64,000 nucleotides of DNA. Source: Oscillospiraceae bacterium (lineage in GTDB: Bacteria > Bacillota > Clostridia > Oscillospirales > Oscillospiraceae). Below are positions 27,701-34,370 of this stretch, piece after piece. The stretch lies in NCBI GenBank assembly GCA_021202845.1, contig JAJQCF010000022.1, positions 119,197-183,196 of the forward strand, read 5' to 3'. A program made the position numbers and the translations under genes. The first letter of the stretch is position 1. Each line of letters opens with the position of its first letter. Under the pieces are notes generated by a model that saw only the letters and a program-made list of their open reading frames with translations, made no database searches and was not told the DNA's origin.

Positions 27701-28543
27701 GAGGCCGCGGCGGCAGCCGATAATGAGACAATGGCTTACTACTACAACCTCTTGGCCTCGGCGCTCACCGCGCTTTACACCGACAGCGAGGGCGACGACC
27801 TTGAGGCCGCGGCTCTGACGCTCACCGCGCTGCCGAGCTACTCCAGCGGCAGCTCCGGCTCCGGCTCCGGCTCCGGCCACGCCAGCAGCTCCACCAACAC
27901 GACTACGACCACGACGACAACCGACACGACTGCCGACACCGAGATTACTGCGGAGGATGTCAAGGCGGCGCTTAGCATTGAGGTCTCCGACAGCACCGTG
28001 GAAACGCTGCTTGGCCTGACAGACGTGGCGCTGGACGGCTACTACTACGACGCTCTTGCTTGGGCAGTGGAGAACGGCGTTACCACCGGCACGAGCGACA
28101 CTACGTTCTCACCCAACATAGGCTGCACCCGCGCGCAGGTTGTCACGTTCCTTTACCGCGCGGCTGGCTCTCCGGAGGTCGAGAACGGCGCAGTCAACCC
28201 CTTCACTGACGTTGACAGCGATGCCTACTACTGCAGTGCAGTGCTGTGGGCAGTGCAGCAGGGAATAACCCTCGGCACGAGCGAGACAACGTTCAGCCCC
28301 GACGACGTATGCACCCGCGCACAGATAGTCACGTTCCTCTATCGCGCGGCAGGCTCTCCGGAGGTTGATGACAGCGCTGACAGTACCTTCACCGATGTCA
28401 GCAGCAGCGCTTACTACTGCAGCGCGGTGCTGTGGGCGGCACAGCAGGGAATTACTCTCGGCACGAGCGAGACGACATTCTCCCCCGACGACGACTGCAC
28501 CCGTGCGCAGATAGTTACATTCCTGTTCCGCTACATGGCGTAA
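21797..28543 (+). CDS. Giant SLH surface protein with four metallophosphoesterase domains
   Basis: 2,248 residues from the ATG at 21797 (GAAAGGGA upstream). A signal peptide ends near residue 28 (LPTSLAAD). Domain order: (1) UshA-type 5'-nucleotidase, metal-site motifs TNDVHTYID, DAGDHVQG, GNHEFD and GHSHS (about 162-440), with its C-terminal substrate domain (about 453-640; MNGGGVRAS); (2) and (3) two tandem purple-acid-phosphatase-like units, each an Fn3-like domain (APTDLVVNIGATEDSISVVW) plus phosphoesterase (VGDPQIGAS, MGDQVN, VGNHDAG, LQGHDHVYAR), about 710-1121 and 1125-1588; (4) an Icc/3',5'-nucleotidase-like phosphoesterase (ISDDHLYD, SGDLTKDG, NGNHD, GHFHSQ; 1603-1895). A Ser/Gly/Thr linker and three SLH repeats (2078-2248) attach it to secondary cell-wall polymer. 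It probably scavenges phosphate from nucleotides and phosphoesters at the surface. Confidence 0.92.
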   Translation: MNAKRRGIAMLLAILMCFSMLPTSLAADETQTDSETAENLVVTFETDEHTTVDLYYSKDNYETADETDVTSAYVRGKGSTEIDNSGDGQVNFKVNADEGYTYTIEVDPETGYNNCKGEDETGAADIWRITKISSDLTVTITSAAESSEGEDTESGEASATAATILYTNDVHTYIDEDITYSLAAGYRDTLENVLLVDAGDHVQGTAYGGMDNGQTIIELMNAAGYDLATLGNHEFDYGMDGAMNAIEWADFPYVSCNFYHESNGVAGDLVLDAYKVFEVNGISIAFVGITTPESFTKSTPKYFQDNDGNYIYGIAGGEDGEELYEYVQKAIDAASEEADYVIALGHLGDAASSSPWTSEEVIANTTGLDAFIDGHSHSTVEMKTIADKDGNAVVLTQTGSYFKALGQMTISEDGTITTELLDADDLADVEKNAEVEAIEEAWIADVDEQLGEKIAETDIDFTVYYEDTGSRAVRKSETNMGDLNADAYYWYINEKEGLDCDLAVMNGGGVRASIDAGDWTYLSCKTVNTFGNVLCVVEVSGQSILDALEFGARFTPDAECGGFLQIAGASYEIDTSIANTVQVDDKSVWTGAPTGDYRVTNVKIYNKETGEYEALELDKTYTIAGTNYTLRDCGDGFDMFGDSVLVKDYITEDYLALAAYLQSFADSDGNGYADVSTENSPLAAYEGYLLDYESSTGAGRITNITGADKWAPTDLVVNIGATEDSISVVWYDTSANAGTLTFGGTDYTASVSAAQREGYYVNRVTLSGLTAETDYRYTITSGDGENSETYTYTTAAFGDGEEFSFAIVGDPQIGASGNADSDTEGWAAAVEAMLSDGTSYSFLFSMGDQVNSYYKADASNSAAVESEYDGYLSAAGLSGIAMATIVGNHDAGGNTTAYSDHFAMPNVSDYGKALNDNYSAGYLGDAAATVDSDGAADYYFTYNGVLFMVLNSSNESIAEHKEFMEKTIEANPDVNWTVVAFHKSIYSVASHVTESDIETLRNGLSPIFADLGIDLVLQGHDHVYARSYVMGGTTGMEAQVTDEAETDIYNADGVVYVTFNSASGSKFYNITNEAFTYTAVQNQEKVANYSTATVTEDSFTVTTYRVTDGSVVDTFTLHKGAEAEWAPTDLVVNIGATEDSISVVWYDTSANAGTLTFGGKEYTADISAASREGYYINRVSVTDLQPSTDYTYTITSGDGLVSQTYTYTTTAFGEGKTFSFAIVGDPQIGASGNADSDIVGWNTAVNTILSNGTAYSFLFSMGDQVNAYYGESSEYAGYSAALTAAIEAYDESTDGEYIAYLVTALGMSGTGYEEYITNALQSVELAKDTTDVALILKTMGISGNNGDDVEAEYDGYLSPTGLSGIAMATIVGNHDAGNDNSALYTDHYSMPNVTEYGENQEGDGDYYFTYNGVLFMVLNSSNLSIAEHKTFLEETMEANPDATWNVVAFHKSIYSVASHVTESDIEALRLGLAPIFVDLGIDIVLQGHDHVYARSYVMGGANGMTALDTENGAQSDIYNADGVVYVTFNSASGSKFYNITNEAFTYTAVQNQEKVANYSTATVTEDSFTVTTYRVTDGSVVDTFTLHKSDEQSESVTPPEGDVKIAVISDDHLYDTTLGASGSAFEAYLAGDRKLLAESEAILDSALATIAESGVDYLLISGDLTKDGERQNHELLAEKLTAFEAETGISVFVINGNHDISNSNAVSFDGDTTTRVETIDTDDFRTIYADFGYSEAVAVDTNSLSYAVNLGDDYRLIVIDSCKYNDDKDNPSQETGGEIDDATMTWVLAQIKAAVQDGRRPIGMMHHGLVSHTDIEPEMFSEYLVDDYETVAATLADAGLNLVFTGHFHSQDVAVTTTDSGSTLYDVETGSLVTSPCPIRYVSLTGSTFSYTTDHVTEAEGIDNFAEYADEFLMNGLLGLTAGYKAISVTLYGTTYTADELLAEGFAAHYAGAEQIDYKTQKIIAACAEAAAAADNETMAYYYNLLASALTALYTDSEGDDLEAAALTLTALPSYSSGSSGSGSGSGHASSSTNTTTTTTTTDTTADTEITAEDVKAALSIEVSDSTVETLLGLTDVALDGYYYDALAWAVENGVTTGTSDTTFSPNIGCTRAQVVTFLYRAAGSPEVENGAVNPFTDVDSDAYYCSAVLWAVQQGITLGTSETTFSPDDVCTRAQIVTFLYRAAGSPEVDDSADSTFTDVSSSAYYCSAVLWAAQQGITLGTSETTFSPDDDCTRAQIVTFLFRYMA
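24968..25122 (+). repeat. 155-bp exact repeat, copy 1 (inside phosphoesterase gene)
   Basis: These 155 bases are identical to 26375-26529. They encode the C-terminal end of the first purple-acid-phosphatase-like unit (NSASGSKFYNITNEAF onward). The flanking parts of the two units are only similar, so this stretch was duplicated or homogenised most recently. Confidence 0.9.
26375..26529 (+). repeat. 155-bp exact repeat, copy 2 (inside phosphoesterase gene)
   Basis: Identical to 24968-25122 and encoding the same end region in the second purple-acid-phosphatase-like unit. Copies in direct orientation 1,407 bp apart could recombine in frame to delete one complete unit, because the spacing is a multiple of three. 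Confidence 0.9.
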
Positions 28544-28561
28544 CGGAAGCAAAATAAAACG

Positions 28562-28607
28562 GTCTGCCGCTTCGCACACGCGGGGCGGCAGACTAAAGCA
28601 GTTTTTT
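28562..28607 (+). terminator. Stem-loop after the giant phosphoesterase gene
   Basis: GTCTGCCGC (28562-28570) pairs with GCGGCAGAC (28585-28593), followed by TAAAGCAG and a run of six T (28602-28607). The T-run is set off by several bases and runs into the ribosome site of the next gene, so this could be a weak terminator or an attenuator. Confidence 0.45.
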
Positions 28608-28617
28608 GGAGATTAGT

Positions 28618-29823
28618 ATGAAGAAAAATGGTGAAACGGCTCAACTGCGCGGCAGACTGATTTGCCTCGTTTTAATGGCACTGACCGTAGCGGGAATACT
28701 GTCGCTGCACTATGACGCGGATAACAGCTACCGTTTTGTGAACACGGAGAGCCTGACCTATGTGCGCGCCGAGGTGGTGTCAGTGGACGACGAAAATTTG
28801 CAGATTGACAGCCTTGAGCCTGACCGCATGGTGGGAACACAGTCGCTGACCGTGCGTCTGCTGGAGGGCGACAGCGCGGGGCAGACGGTGAGCCTGACGA
28901 ACTACCTGACGCGCTCGCTGAATGTCTACGCCTCCGTGGGGCAGACGCTGATAGTCTGCGCGGACGAGCCGGAGAACGCCGCACCCTATTATACGGTTTA
29001 CAGCTACAGCCGCAGCCCCTCGCTGCTGGTGATATTGCTGCTGTTTGTTGCGATAACCGTCGCCGTAGGCCGCGCCAAGGGATTGTGGTCGCTGCTGGGG
29101 CTGGCGTATACAATATTTATAATTCTGTTTTTCCTTGTGAAAGTGATTTTCCACGGCGCAAGCCCCATGCTTGCCGCTGTGGGTACGGTTGCCGCCGCCA
29201 GCTTTTTCGCGCTGTGCCTGCTGTCGGGCATGACGAAAAAGACGTGGACGGCGCTGGCGGGCACGCTGCTCGGCGTGGCGCTGGCGGGCGTGCTGTTCTC
29301 GCTCTTTGCCGCGCTGCTGCATATCTCCGGCTACAACATCGACACGGCGGAGTCGCTGCTGCTCATTGGCCAGTCAACCGGTCTGCGCCTCAAGCCGCTG
29401 CTGCTGGTGGCGGTGCTGATAACGGCGCTTGGCGCCGTCATGGACGTGGCGGTGTCAATCTCCTCCTCGCTGGAGGAAATACACAGGCTGAATCCCGCGC
29501 TCACATCAGCCGAGCTGTTCAAATCCGGCCTGAACATAGGCCGCGATATGGTCGGCACGATGACGAACACGCTCATCTTGGCCTACACCGGCACGGCGCT
29601 GACGACCATGCTGCTGCTCATGGGCTATGGCTACGGGCTGACGTACCTCATAAACTCCGACTATCTGGCAATGGAGCTGGCGCAGGGCGTGGCCTCCACC
29701 GCGGGAGTTATACTGACCGTCCCCGCTGCGGCGCTCATTGCGGGCGTAAGCTACGGCGGCAGGCTCAGTCTGACCGTGCCGGGCGCAAAGAGCGTCCCCG
29801 CGCGCAGGCGGAAAAAGAAATAA
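28618..29823 (+). CDS. YibE/F family multi-pass membrane protein
   Basis: 401 residues from the ATG at 28618 (GGAG 28607-28611; an upstream TTG is less likely). One helix near residue 15 is followed by an extracytoplasmic beta-rich domain (about 35-130; VRAEVVSVDDE, VSLTNYLTR) and seven or eight helices (about 138-390) with the YibE/F core (GAVMDVAVSISSSLEEIH, GRDMVGTMTNTLILAYTG). The family occurs in Firmicutes and is of unknown biochemical function, possibly a transporter. The tail is strongly basic. A bidirectional terminator follows, so it is probably a single-gene unit. Confidence 0.9.
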   Translation: MKKNGETAQLRGRLICLVLMALTVAGILSLHYDADNSYRFVNTESLTYVRAEVVSVDDENLQIDSLEPDRMVGTQSLTVRLLEGDSAGQTVSLTNYLTRSLNVYASVGQTLIVCADEPENAAPYYTVYSYSRSPSLLVILLLFVAITVAVGRAKGLWSLLGLAYTIFIILFFLVKVIFHGASPMLAAVGTVAAASFFALCLLSGMTKKTWTALAGTLLGVALAGVLFSLFAALLHISGYNIDTAESLLLIGQSTGLRLKPLLLVAVLITALGAVMDVAVSISSSLEEIHRLNPALTSAELFKSGLNIGRDMVGTMTNTLILAYTGTALTTMLLLMGYGYGLTYLINSDYLAMELAQGVASTAGVILTVPAAALIAGVSYGGRLSLTVPGAKSVPARRRKKK

Positions 29824-29853
29824 CCGCGTTTTATGGAAAAACTTTATAAATTA

Positions 29854-29884
29854 CGGCGGGCTTTCGACAAGGGAAAGCCCGCCG
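29854..29884. terminator. Bidirectional terminator between YibE/F and SDR genes
   Basis: CGGCGGGCTTTC (29854-29865) pairs perfectly with GAAAGCCCGCCG (29873-29884) around a seven-base loop. It lies between two convergent genes. Flanking T-rich DNA on both sides (CGTTATTTTC, and on the minus strand TAATTTATAAAG) fits use in both directions. Confidence 0.75.
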
Positions 29885-29892
29885 CGTTATTT

Positions 29893-30624
29893 TCAAAGTA
29901 TAAACCCGCCGTCCGCCGCTATTACCTGTCCCGTTATGAACGAGGCTTCCGGCGAGGCGAGAAAGGCGACCGCTCCGGCAATGTCGTCCGGCCGGCCGAG
30001 GCGGCCCATTGGCGTTTCGGCGGCGAGAGAATCCATTACTTCCGGCGGCAGGGAGGAGAGCATATCCGTATCTATCACGCCGGGGGCTATGCAGTTGACG
30101 CGGATACCGCTGGGCGCCAGCTCCATGCCCAGCGAGCGTGTCATGCCGATTAGCGCCGCCTTGGTGCAGGAGTACGCCACCTCGCAGGAAGCGCCCTGCA
30201 GTCCCCAGATGGAGGAGATGTTGACAATGCAGCCGCGGTGCTCATGCAGCATATGCGGCAGCACGGCCTGCGTGCAGTTGAACGCGCCCGTCAGGTTCAC
30301 GTCCAAAAAACGCTGCCACTGCTCCGGCTTGATGTCCTGAAACTGCATCTGTCCGGCAATGCCCGCGTTGTTGACAAGCAGCTCAACCTGCCCCAGCTCC
30401 CGCGCGGCTTTGGCGGCCAGTGCGTCCACGGCGGCGCGGTCGGATATGTCCGCCGCCGCGTAAACCGCCCGCCCGCCTGCGCTCTGAATTTCCCGCACAA
30501 CGTCTGCGGCCAAATCCGTGCGCTCGCGGCAGCAGACGCAGACGCCCCAGCCGTCCCGCGCCAGCCGCAGGGAAATAGCCCGCCCGATACCCCGCGACGA
30601 GCCGGTAACAATAGCATTTTTCAA
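29893..30624 (-). CDS. SDR-family oxidoreductase, FabG-like
   Basis: 243 residues, classical SDR: TGSSRGIGRAI (cofactor loop), NNAG, NISSIWG (catalytic Ser) and Y-S-C-T-K (Tyr, Lys), ending TGQVIAADGGF. Length and motif style match 3-oxoacyl-ACP reductases (FabG), but no fatty-acid genes are near, so it may act on another keto compound. Arg residues after strand 2 (CCRERTD) favour NADPH. RBS is GAGG. It is transcribed alone, convergent with YibE/F and divergent from the Hsp70 gene. Confidence 0.88.
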   Translation of the reverse strand: MKNAIVTGSSRGIGRAISLRLARDGWGVCVCCRERTDLAADVVREIQSAGGRAVYAAADISDRAAVDALAAKAARELGQVELLVNNAGIAGQMQFQDIKPEQWQRFLDVNLTGAFNCTQAVLPHMLHEHRGCIVNISSIWGLQGASCEVAYSCTKAALIGMTRSLGMELAPSGIRVNCIAPGVIDTDMLSSLPPEVMDSLAAETPMGRLGRPDDIAGAVAFLASPEASFITGQVIAADGGFIL

Positions 30625-30804
30625 AAATCCTCACGCTCCTTATAAAATATTTTAACACAAAACAAAATATCTGTACAGAGGGTGATTTTGTGTGGTAAAA
30701 TAACCTTGTGTCAAACTTTAATAAATTGTTTGTTATTTGTCAACACAATGTTTTCAATCTTGGGCTAAAATAGTGTAAATTCACAAATGCGGGGAGAGAG
30801 CAAT

Positions 30805-32511
30805 ATGTCACACATCATCGGAATAGACCTCGGTACCACAAACTCCTGCGTGGCCGTAATGGAGGGCGGGGAGGCGGTTATAATACCCAACGCGGAGGGC
30901 GGGCGCACCACGCCCTCGGTTGTCGCGTTCTCCAAAAACGGCGAGCGCATGGTCGGGCAGATAGCCAAGCGTCAGGCCGTCACCAACCCCGACCGCACGA
31001 TATCCTCCATTAAGCGCGAAATGGGCACCGACCACCGCGTGAAAATTGACGGCAAGAGCTACACGCCGCAGGAAATTTCAGCTATGATACTGACAAAGCT
31101 GAAAAAGGACGCGGAGGCCTATCTGGGCGAGACGGTCACCGACGCCGTTATCACCGTTCCGGCCTACTTCACCGACGCCCAGCGTCAGGCGACGAAGGAT
31201 GCCGGCACCATAGCGGGCCTGAACGTCAAGCGCATTATCAACGAGCCGACGAGCGCGGCGCTGGCTTACGGCGTGGACAAGGAAACGGCGCAGAAGGTCA
31301 TGGTCTACGACCTCGGCGGCGGCACGTTCGATGTCTCCGTGCTGGACATCAGCTCCGGCGTCATCGAGGTTCTTGCCACTGCCGGCAACAACCACTTGGG
31401 CGGCGACGACTTTGACAAGTGCATCGCTGACTGGCTCGTGGCGCAGTTCCGCAGCACGAACCACATCGACCTCAGCCGCGACGCCGCCGCCATGCAGCGC
31501 ATACGCGAGGCCGCGGAAAAAGCGAAGATTGAGCTGAGCTCCCTCACGAGCGCGGCCATAAGCCTGCCGTATATCGCCTCGGGCAAGGACGGCCCGCTGC
31601 ATCTTGAAGCCACGCTCACGCGCGCGAAGTTCAACGAGCTGACCGACCGCCTTGTGCAGCTCACGCGCGAGCCGGTCAAGCAGGCTATGTCCGACGCCGG
31701 AGTGACCGCCGCCGACATAAGCAAGGTGCTGCTGGTCGGCGGCTCCACACGCATACCCGCCGTGCAGGAGTTGGTGAAGAGCATAACCGGCAAAGAGGGA
31801 TTCAGGGGCATCAACCCCGACGAGTGCGTGGCAATGGGCGCGTGCCTTCAGGGAGGCGTGCTGGCGGGACAGGTTCAGGGCTTGCTGCTGCTGGACGTGA
31901 CGCCGCTCTCCCTCGGCATAGAGACCGTAGGCGGCTACTGCACGCGCGTCATTGAGCGCAACACGACCCTGCCGATAAAAAAGAGCCAGATTTTCACCAC
32001 CGCCGCGCCGTATCAGGGCAGCGTTGACGTACACGTTTTGCAGGGCGAGCGCCCGATGGCGAACCAGAACAAGGAGCTGGGGCGCTTTCGCTTGGGAGGC
32101 ATACGCCGCGCCGCCGCCGGAGTGCCGCAGATTGAGGTCACGTTCAGCATCGACGCCAACGGCATTGTCAACGTCTCCGCGCGCGACATCGACACGGGAC
32201 GTATGCAGGACATAACCATAACCGCCACGAGCAATATGTCCCAAGCCGACATAGACCGCGCCATACGCGACGCCCAGCAGTATGCCGCCGAGGATAACGG
32301 AATCCGCGAGGCTTCGCTGGCGGAGAACGAGCTCCAGCGCTCGCTGGCCGCCGCCGTCAACGCGCGCAAGAGCATGACGAAGGAGCAAAAGCGCCGCAGC
32401 GACGAAATCTCAAAAACCGCCCGCCGCGCCATAAAGGACAAAAACCCCGCCCAAATGCGCGAATGCAAAGCCCAGCTGGACGACCTGCTGAGCCAGACGA
32501 ACGCGGGCTGA
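30805..32511 (+). CDS. Hsp70 (DnaK-like) chaperone, short stand-alone form
   Basis: 568 residues from the ATG at 30805 (GGGGAGAG upstream). The ATPase domain is complete: [46 protein letters not shown] and [13 protein letters not shown]. The substrate domain follows ([43 protein letters not shown]). The protein ends soon after the lid helices, about 40-70 residues shorter than typical DnaK, with no long disordered tail. grpE, dnaJ and hrcA are absent and no CIRCE operator is seen, so this is more likely a second Hsp70 than the main heat-shock copy. Which copy carries the name dnaK cannot be decided here. Confidence 0.93.
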   Translation: MSHIIGIDLGTTNSCVAVMEGGEAVIIPNAEGGRTTPSVVAFSKNGERMVGQIAKRQAVTNPDRTISSIKREMGTDHRVKIDGKSYTPQEISAMILTKLKKDAEAYLGETVTDAVITVPAYFTDAQRQATKDAGTIAGLNVKRIINEPTSAALAYGVDKETAQKVMVYDLGGGTFDVSVLDISSGVIEVLATAGNNHLGGDDFDKCIADWLVAQFRSTNHIDLSRDAAAMQRIREAAEKAKIELSSLTSAAISLPYIASGKDGPLHLEATLTRAKFNELTDRLVQLTREPVKQAMSDAGVTAADISKVLLVGGSTRIPAVQELVKSITGKEGFRGINPDECVAMGACLQGGVLAGQVQGLLLLDVTPLSLGIETVGGYCTRVIERNTTLPIKKSQIFTTAAPYQGSVDVHVLQGERPMANQNKELGRFRLGGIRRAAAGVPQIEVTFSIDANGIVNVSARDIDTGRMQDITITATSNMSQADIDRAIRDAQQYAAEDNGIREASLAENELQRSLAAAVNARKSMTKEQKRRSDEISKTARRAIKDKNPAQMRECKAQLDDLLSQTNAG

Positions 32512-32540
32512 CTGCGGGTATAACGGGCACACCCTGAAAA

Positions 32541-32573
32541 AGCAGCGGCAGCACATTTGCCGTTGCTTTTTTT
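32541..32573 (+). terminator. Terminator after the Hsp70 gene
   Basis: AGCAGCGGCA (32541-32550) pairs with TGCCGTTGCT (32558-32567) with one wobble, followed by a T-run to 32573. The right arm and T-run overlap the -35 box of the next gene's promoter. Confidence 0.85.
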
Positions 32574-32591
32574 ATGCGAATAGTTTATACT
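32563..32591 (+). promoter_or_regulatory. Promoter of the AAA-ATPase gene, embedded in the terminator
   Basis: TTGCTT (32563-32568), a 17-bp spacer and TATACT (32586-32591) lie about 35 bp before the ATG. The -35 box is the last part of the Hsp70 terminator, and the -10 box opens a palindrome. Confidence 0.6.
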
Positions 32592-32600
32592 CAGAGTATA
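32586..32600. promoter_or_regulatory. 15-bp palindrome over the -10 box, candidate operator
   Basis: TATACTC-A-GAGTATA is a perfect 7+1+7 inverted repeat that overlaps the -10 box and probable start point of the AAA-ATPase gene, the classical position for a repressor site. No regulator gene is adjacent. Confidence 0.45.
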
Positions 32601-32626
32601 GAACAAGAGACGAGGAGGCTGGCAGA

Positions 32627-34228
32627 ATGGGGAGCTATCTCAATCCCAGTTCAATGAATTTTCAAAACTGCTTGGATTCCGAAATCTATATCGACAAGTC
32701 TCAGCTTATTGCGTTCACGAACCGCAAGAAGAATACGCTGCAAAAGTACATCTGCGTCAGCCGCCCGCGCCGCTTCGGCAAGTCAATGGCGGCGGATATG
32801 CTGGCGGCCTACTACGGCTGCGGCGAGGACACGCGCGAGATGTTTACTAAACTGAAAATTGCGCAGGACAAGAGCTTTGAGAAAAATCTTAATCACTACT
32901 ACGTGCTGAAGATTGATATGCAGGACTTTATGAGTAAAGCCAACTCCGTAAGGGAAATGCTGAATATTCTTACCGAGTATCTTTTGTTTGAACTGGTGGA
33001 TGCGTTTTCTAATGTACGCATGAAAAATAAGGCCGACTTAGCGGAGGTTCTGGGGGATGTATTTAACAGCACAAACCGTCAGTTTGTCATTCTCATCGAC
33101 GAATGGGACTGCGTCATGCGGCGCTACCACTGCGAGCAGGAGAAGAAGGAATACCTTGACTTCCTGCGCAATCTTATGAAAGATAAACCATATGTTGCTT
33201 TAGCCTACATGACGGGTATTCTGCCGATTAAAAAATACGGCGAACACTCGACGCTGAATATGTTCTACGAATACTCGATGATTGATTCCGCAGAAATCAG
33301 CGACTGCTTCGGCTTTACGGACGATGAGGTCGCGGAGCTTTGCGCGAGATACAACATGAATCTTGACACCGCCAAGGAGTGGTACGACGGTTATCGCCTA
33401 ATCTCCGAGGCCGGCGGAGTGCGTAAGGAATATTCGATTTACAGCCCGAAATCAATCTCAGAGTCCATGCTCCGGCACAGGTACGACGCATATTGGAACC
33501 AGACCGAAACCTACGAGGCGTTAAAAGTTTATATTGAAATGAACATGGACGGCCTCAAGGACGCAATCGTTGAAATGCTGGCGGGCGCGTCGGTGGAAAT
33601 TAACACGCGGCGTTTCCAGAACGACATGACGAACTTTGCGGGCAAGGACGATGTGCTGACGCTGCTGGTGCATCTCGGTTATCTCTCGTACGACCAAGAG
33701 CAAAGAAGCGTGCATATCCCGAACAAGGAGGTAGCGCAGGAGTTCATCGCCTCCATTGAAACAATCAGCTCATGGGGCGAGGTAGCGCGCTCAATCCAGA
33801 ACTCTAAAGCGTTATTGCAAGCCGTGTGGGACATGGACGGCGCGGCGGTAGCCGCGGGTATCGAAAAGGCGCACCAAGAAGTCTCTATATTGCAATATAA
33901 CAACGAAAACTCCCTTAGCTGCACCATAGGTCTGGCGTTCTACTACGCACGAGAATACTATAACATGGTGCGGGAAATGCCCACAGGCAAAGGCTTTGCG
34001 GACATCTGCTTCGTCCCGCGGCCGAACCACTTAGACAAGCCCGCAATAGTCGCAGAGCTGAAGTGGGACAAATCCATAGAAGCAGCAATCTCGCAGATAA
34101 AGGAGAAGCGCTACCCGGATTCCCTGCGCGATTACAGCGGCAAGCTCCTACTGGTCGGCATCAACTACAACCGCGAAGCCAAAACCCACGAGTGCGCTGT
34201 GGAGGCTGTGGAGGTTGTCGGAGGCTGA
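32627..34228 (+). CDS. AAA-ATPase-like / PD-(D/E)XK nuclease-domain protein
   Basis: 533 residues, GAGGAGG before the ATG. The N-terminal 'AAA-ATPase-like' domain begins YIDKSQLIAFTN and has Walker A SRPRRFGKS and Walker B FVILIDEWD. The C-terminal PD-(D/E)XK-type domain shows GFADICFVP and VAELKWD followed by the helix AISQIKEKRY. This family is greatly expanded in gut anaerobes, often as many copies per genome; its role is unknown, with defence or mobile-element links suggested. Codon use is visibly more AT-rich than in the neighbours, consistent with acquisition or a fast-evolving family. It is a monocistronic unit between two terminators. Confidence 0.9.
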   Translation: MGSYLNPSSMNFQNCLDSEIYIDKSQLIAFTNRKKNTLQKYICVSRPRRFGKSMAADMLAAYYGCGEDTREMFTKLKIAQDKSFEKNLNHYYVLKIDMQDFMSKANSVREMLNILTEYLLFELVDAFSNVRMKNKADLAEVLGDVFNSTNRQFVILIDEWDCVMRRYHCEQEKKEYLDFLRNLMKDKPYVALAYMTGILPIKKYGEHSTLNMFYEYSMIDSAEISDCFGFTDDEVAELCARYNMNLDTAKEWYDGYRLISEAGGVRKEYSIYSPKSISESMLRHRYDAYWNQTETYEALKVYIEMNMDGLKDAIVEMLAGASVEINTRRFQNDMTNFAGKDDVLTLLVHLGYLSYDQEQRSVHIPNKEVAQEFIASIETISSWGEVARSIQNSKALLQAVWDMDGAAVAAGIEKAHQEVSILQYNNENSLSCTIGLAFYYAREYYNMVREMPTGKGFADICFVPRPNHLDKPAIVAELKWDKSIEAAISQIKEKRYPDSLRDYSGKLLLVGINYNREAKTHECAVEAVEVVGG

Positions 34229-34251
34229 GCTGCACCCCAATTAAAAACCAT

Positions 34252-34285
34252 AAAACTGACGGGCGGCGCGCTTTCCGTCAGTTTT
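34252..34285 (+). terminator. Terminator after the AAA-ATPase gene
   Basis: AAAACTGACGG (34252-34262) and CCGTCAGTTTT (34275-34285) form an 11-bp perfect stem with T residues at its end. Confidence 0.85.
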
Positions 34286-34308
34286 CTGATTATTTTATAA
34301 ATTTTTTG

Positions 34309-34337
34309 TTGTCAACACCGCTCGAATGTCTTATAAT
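34309..34337 (+). promoter_or_regulatory. Sigma-A promoter of glnS
   Basis: TTGTCA (34309-34314), 17-bp spacer, TATAAT (34332-34337). The ATG is only 34 bp downstream, leaving a leader of about 27 nt and no room for a T-box riboswitch. Confidence 0.85.
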
Positions 34338-34370
34338 GTACGGGACACGCTGCAAAATGGAGTGAGAAAA

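Noticed and set aside
25802-27880. 692-codon minus-strand open frame
   Set aside because: Antisense to the phosphoesterase gene in GC-rich DNA; the product is compositionally odd (Val/Gly/Arg/His-rich) and lacks a ribosome site, while the sense strand has clear motifs.
30625-30804. CIRCE or other heat-shock operator before the Hsp70 gene
   Set aside because: No TTAGCACTC-N9-GAGTGCTAA-like repeat is present, and candidate -35/-10 pairs have poor spacing.
31078-32388. 436-codon minus-strand open frame
   Set aside because: Antisense to the Hsp70 gene; typical GC-rich shadow with no domain.
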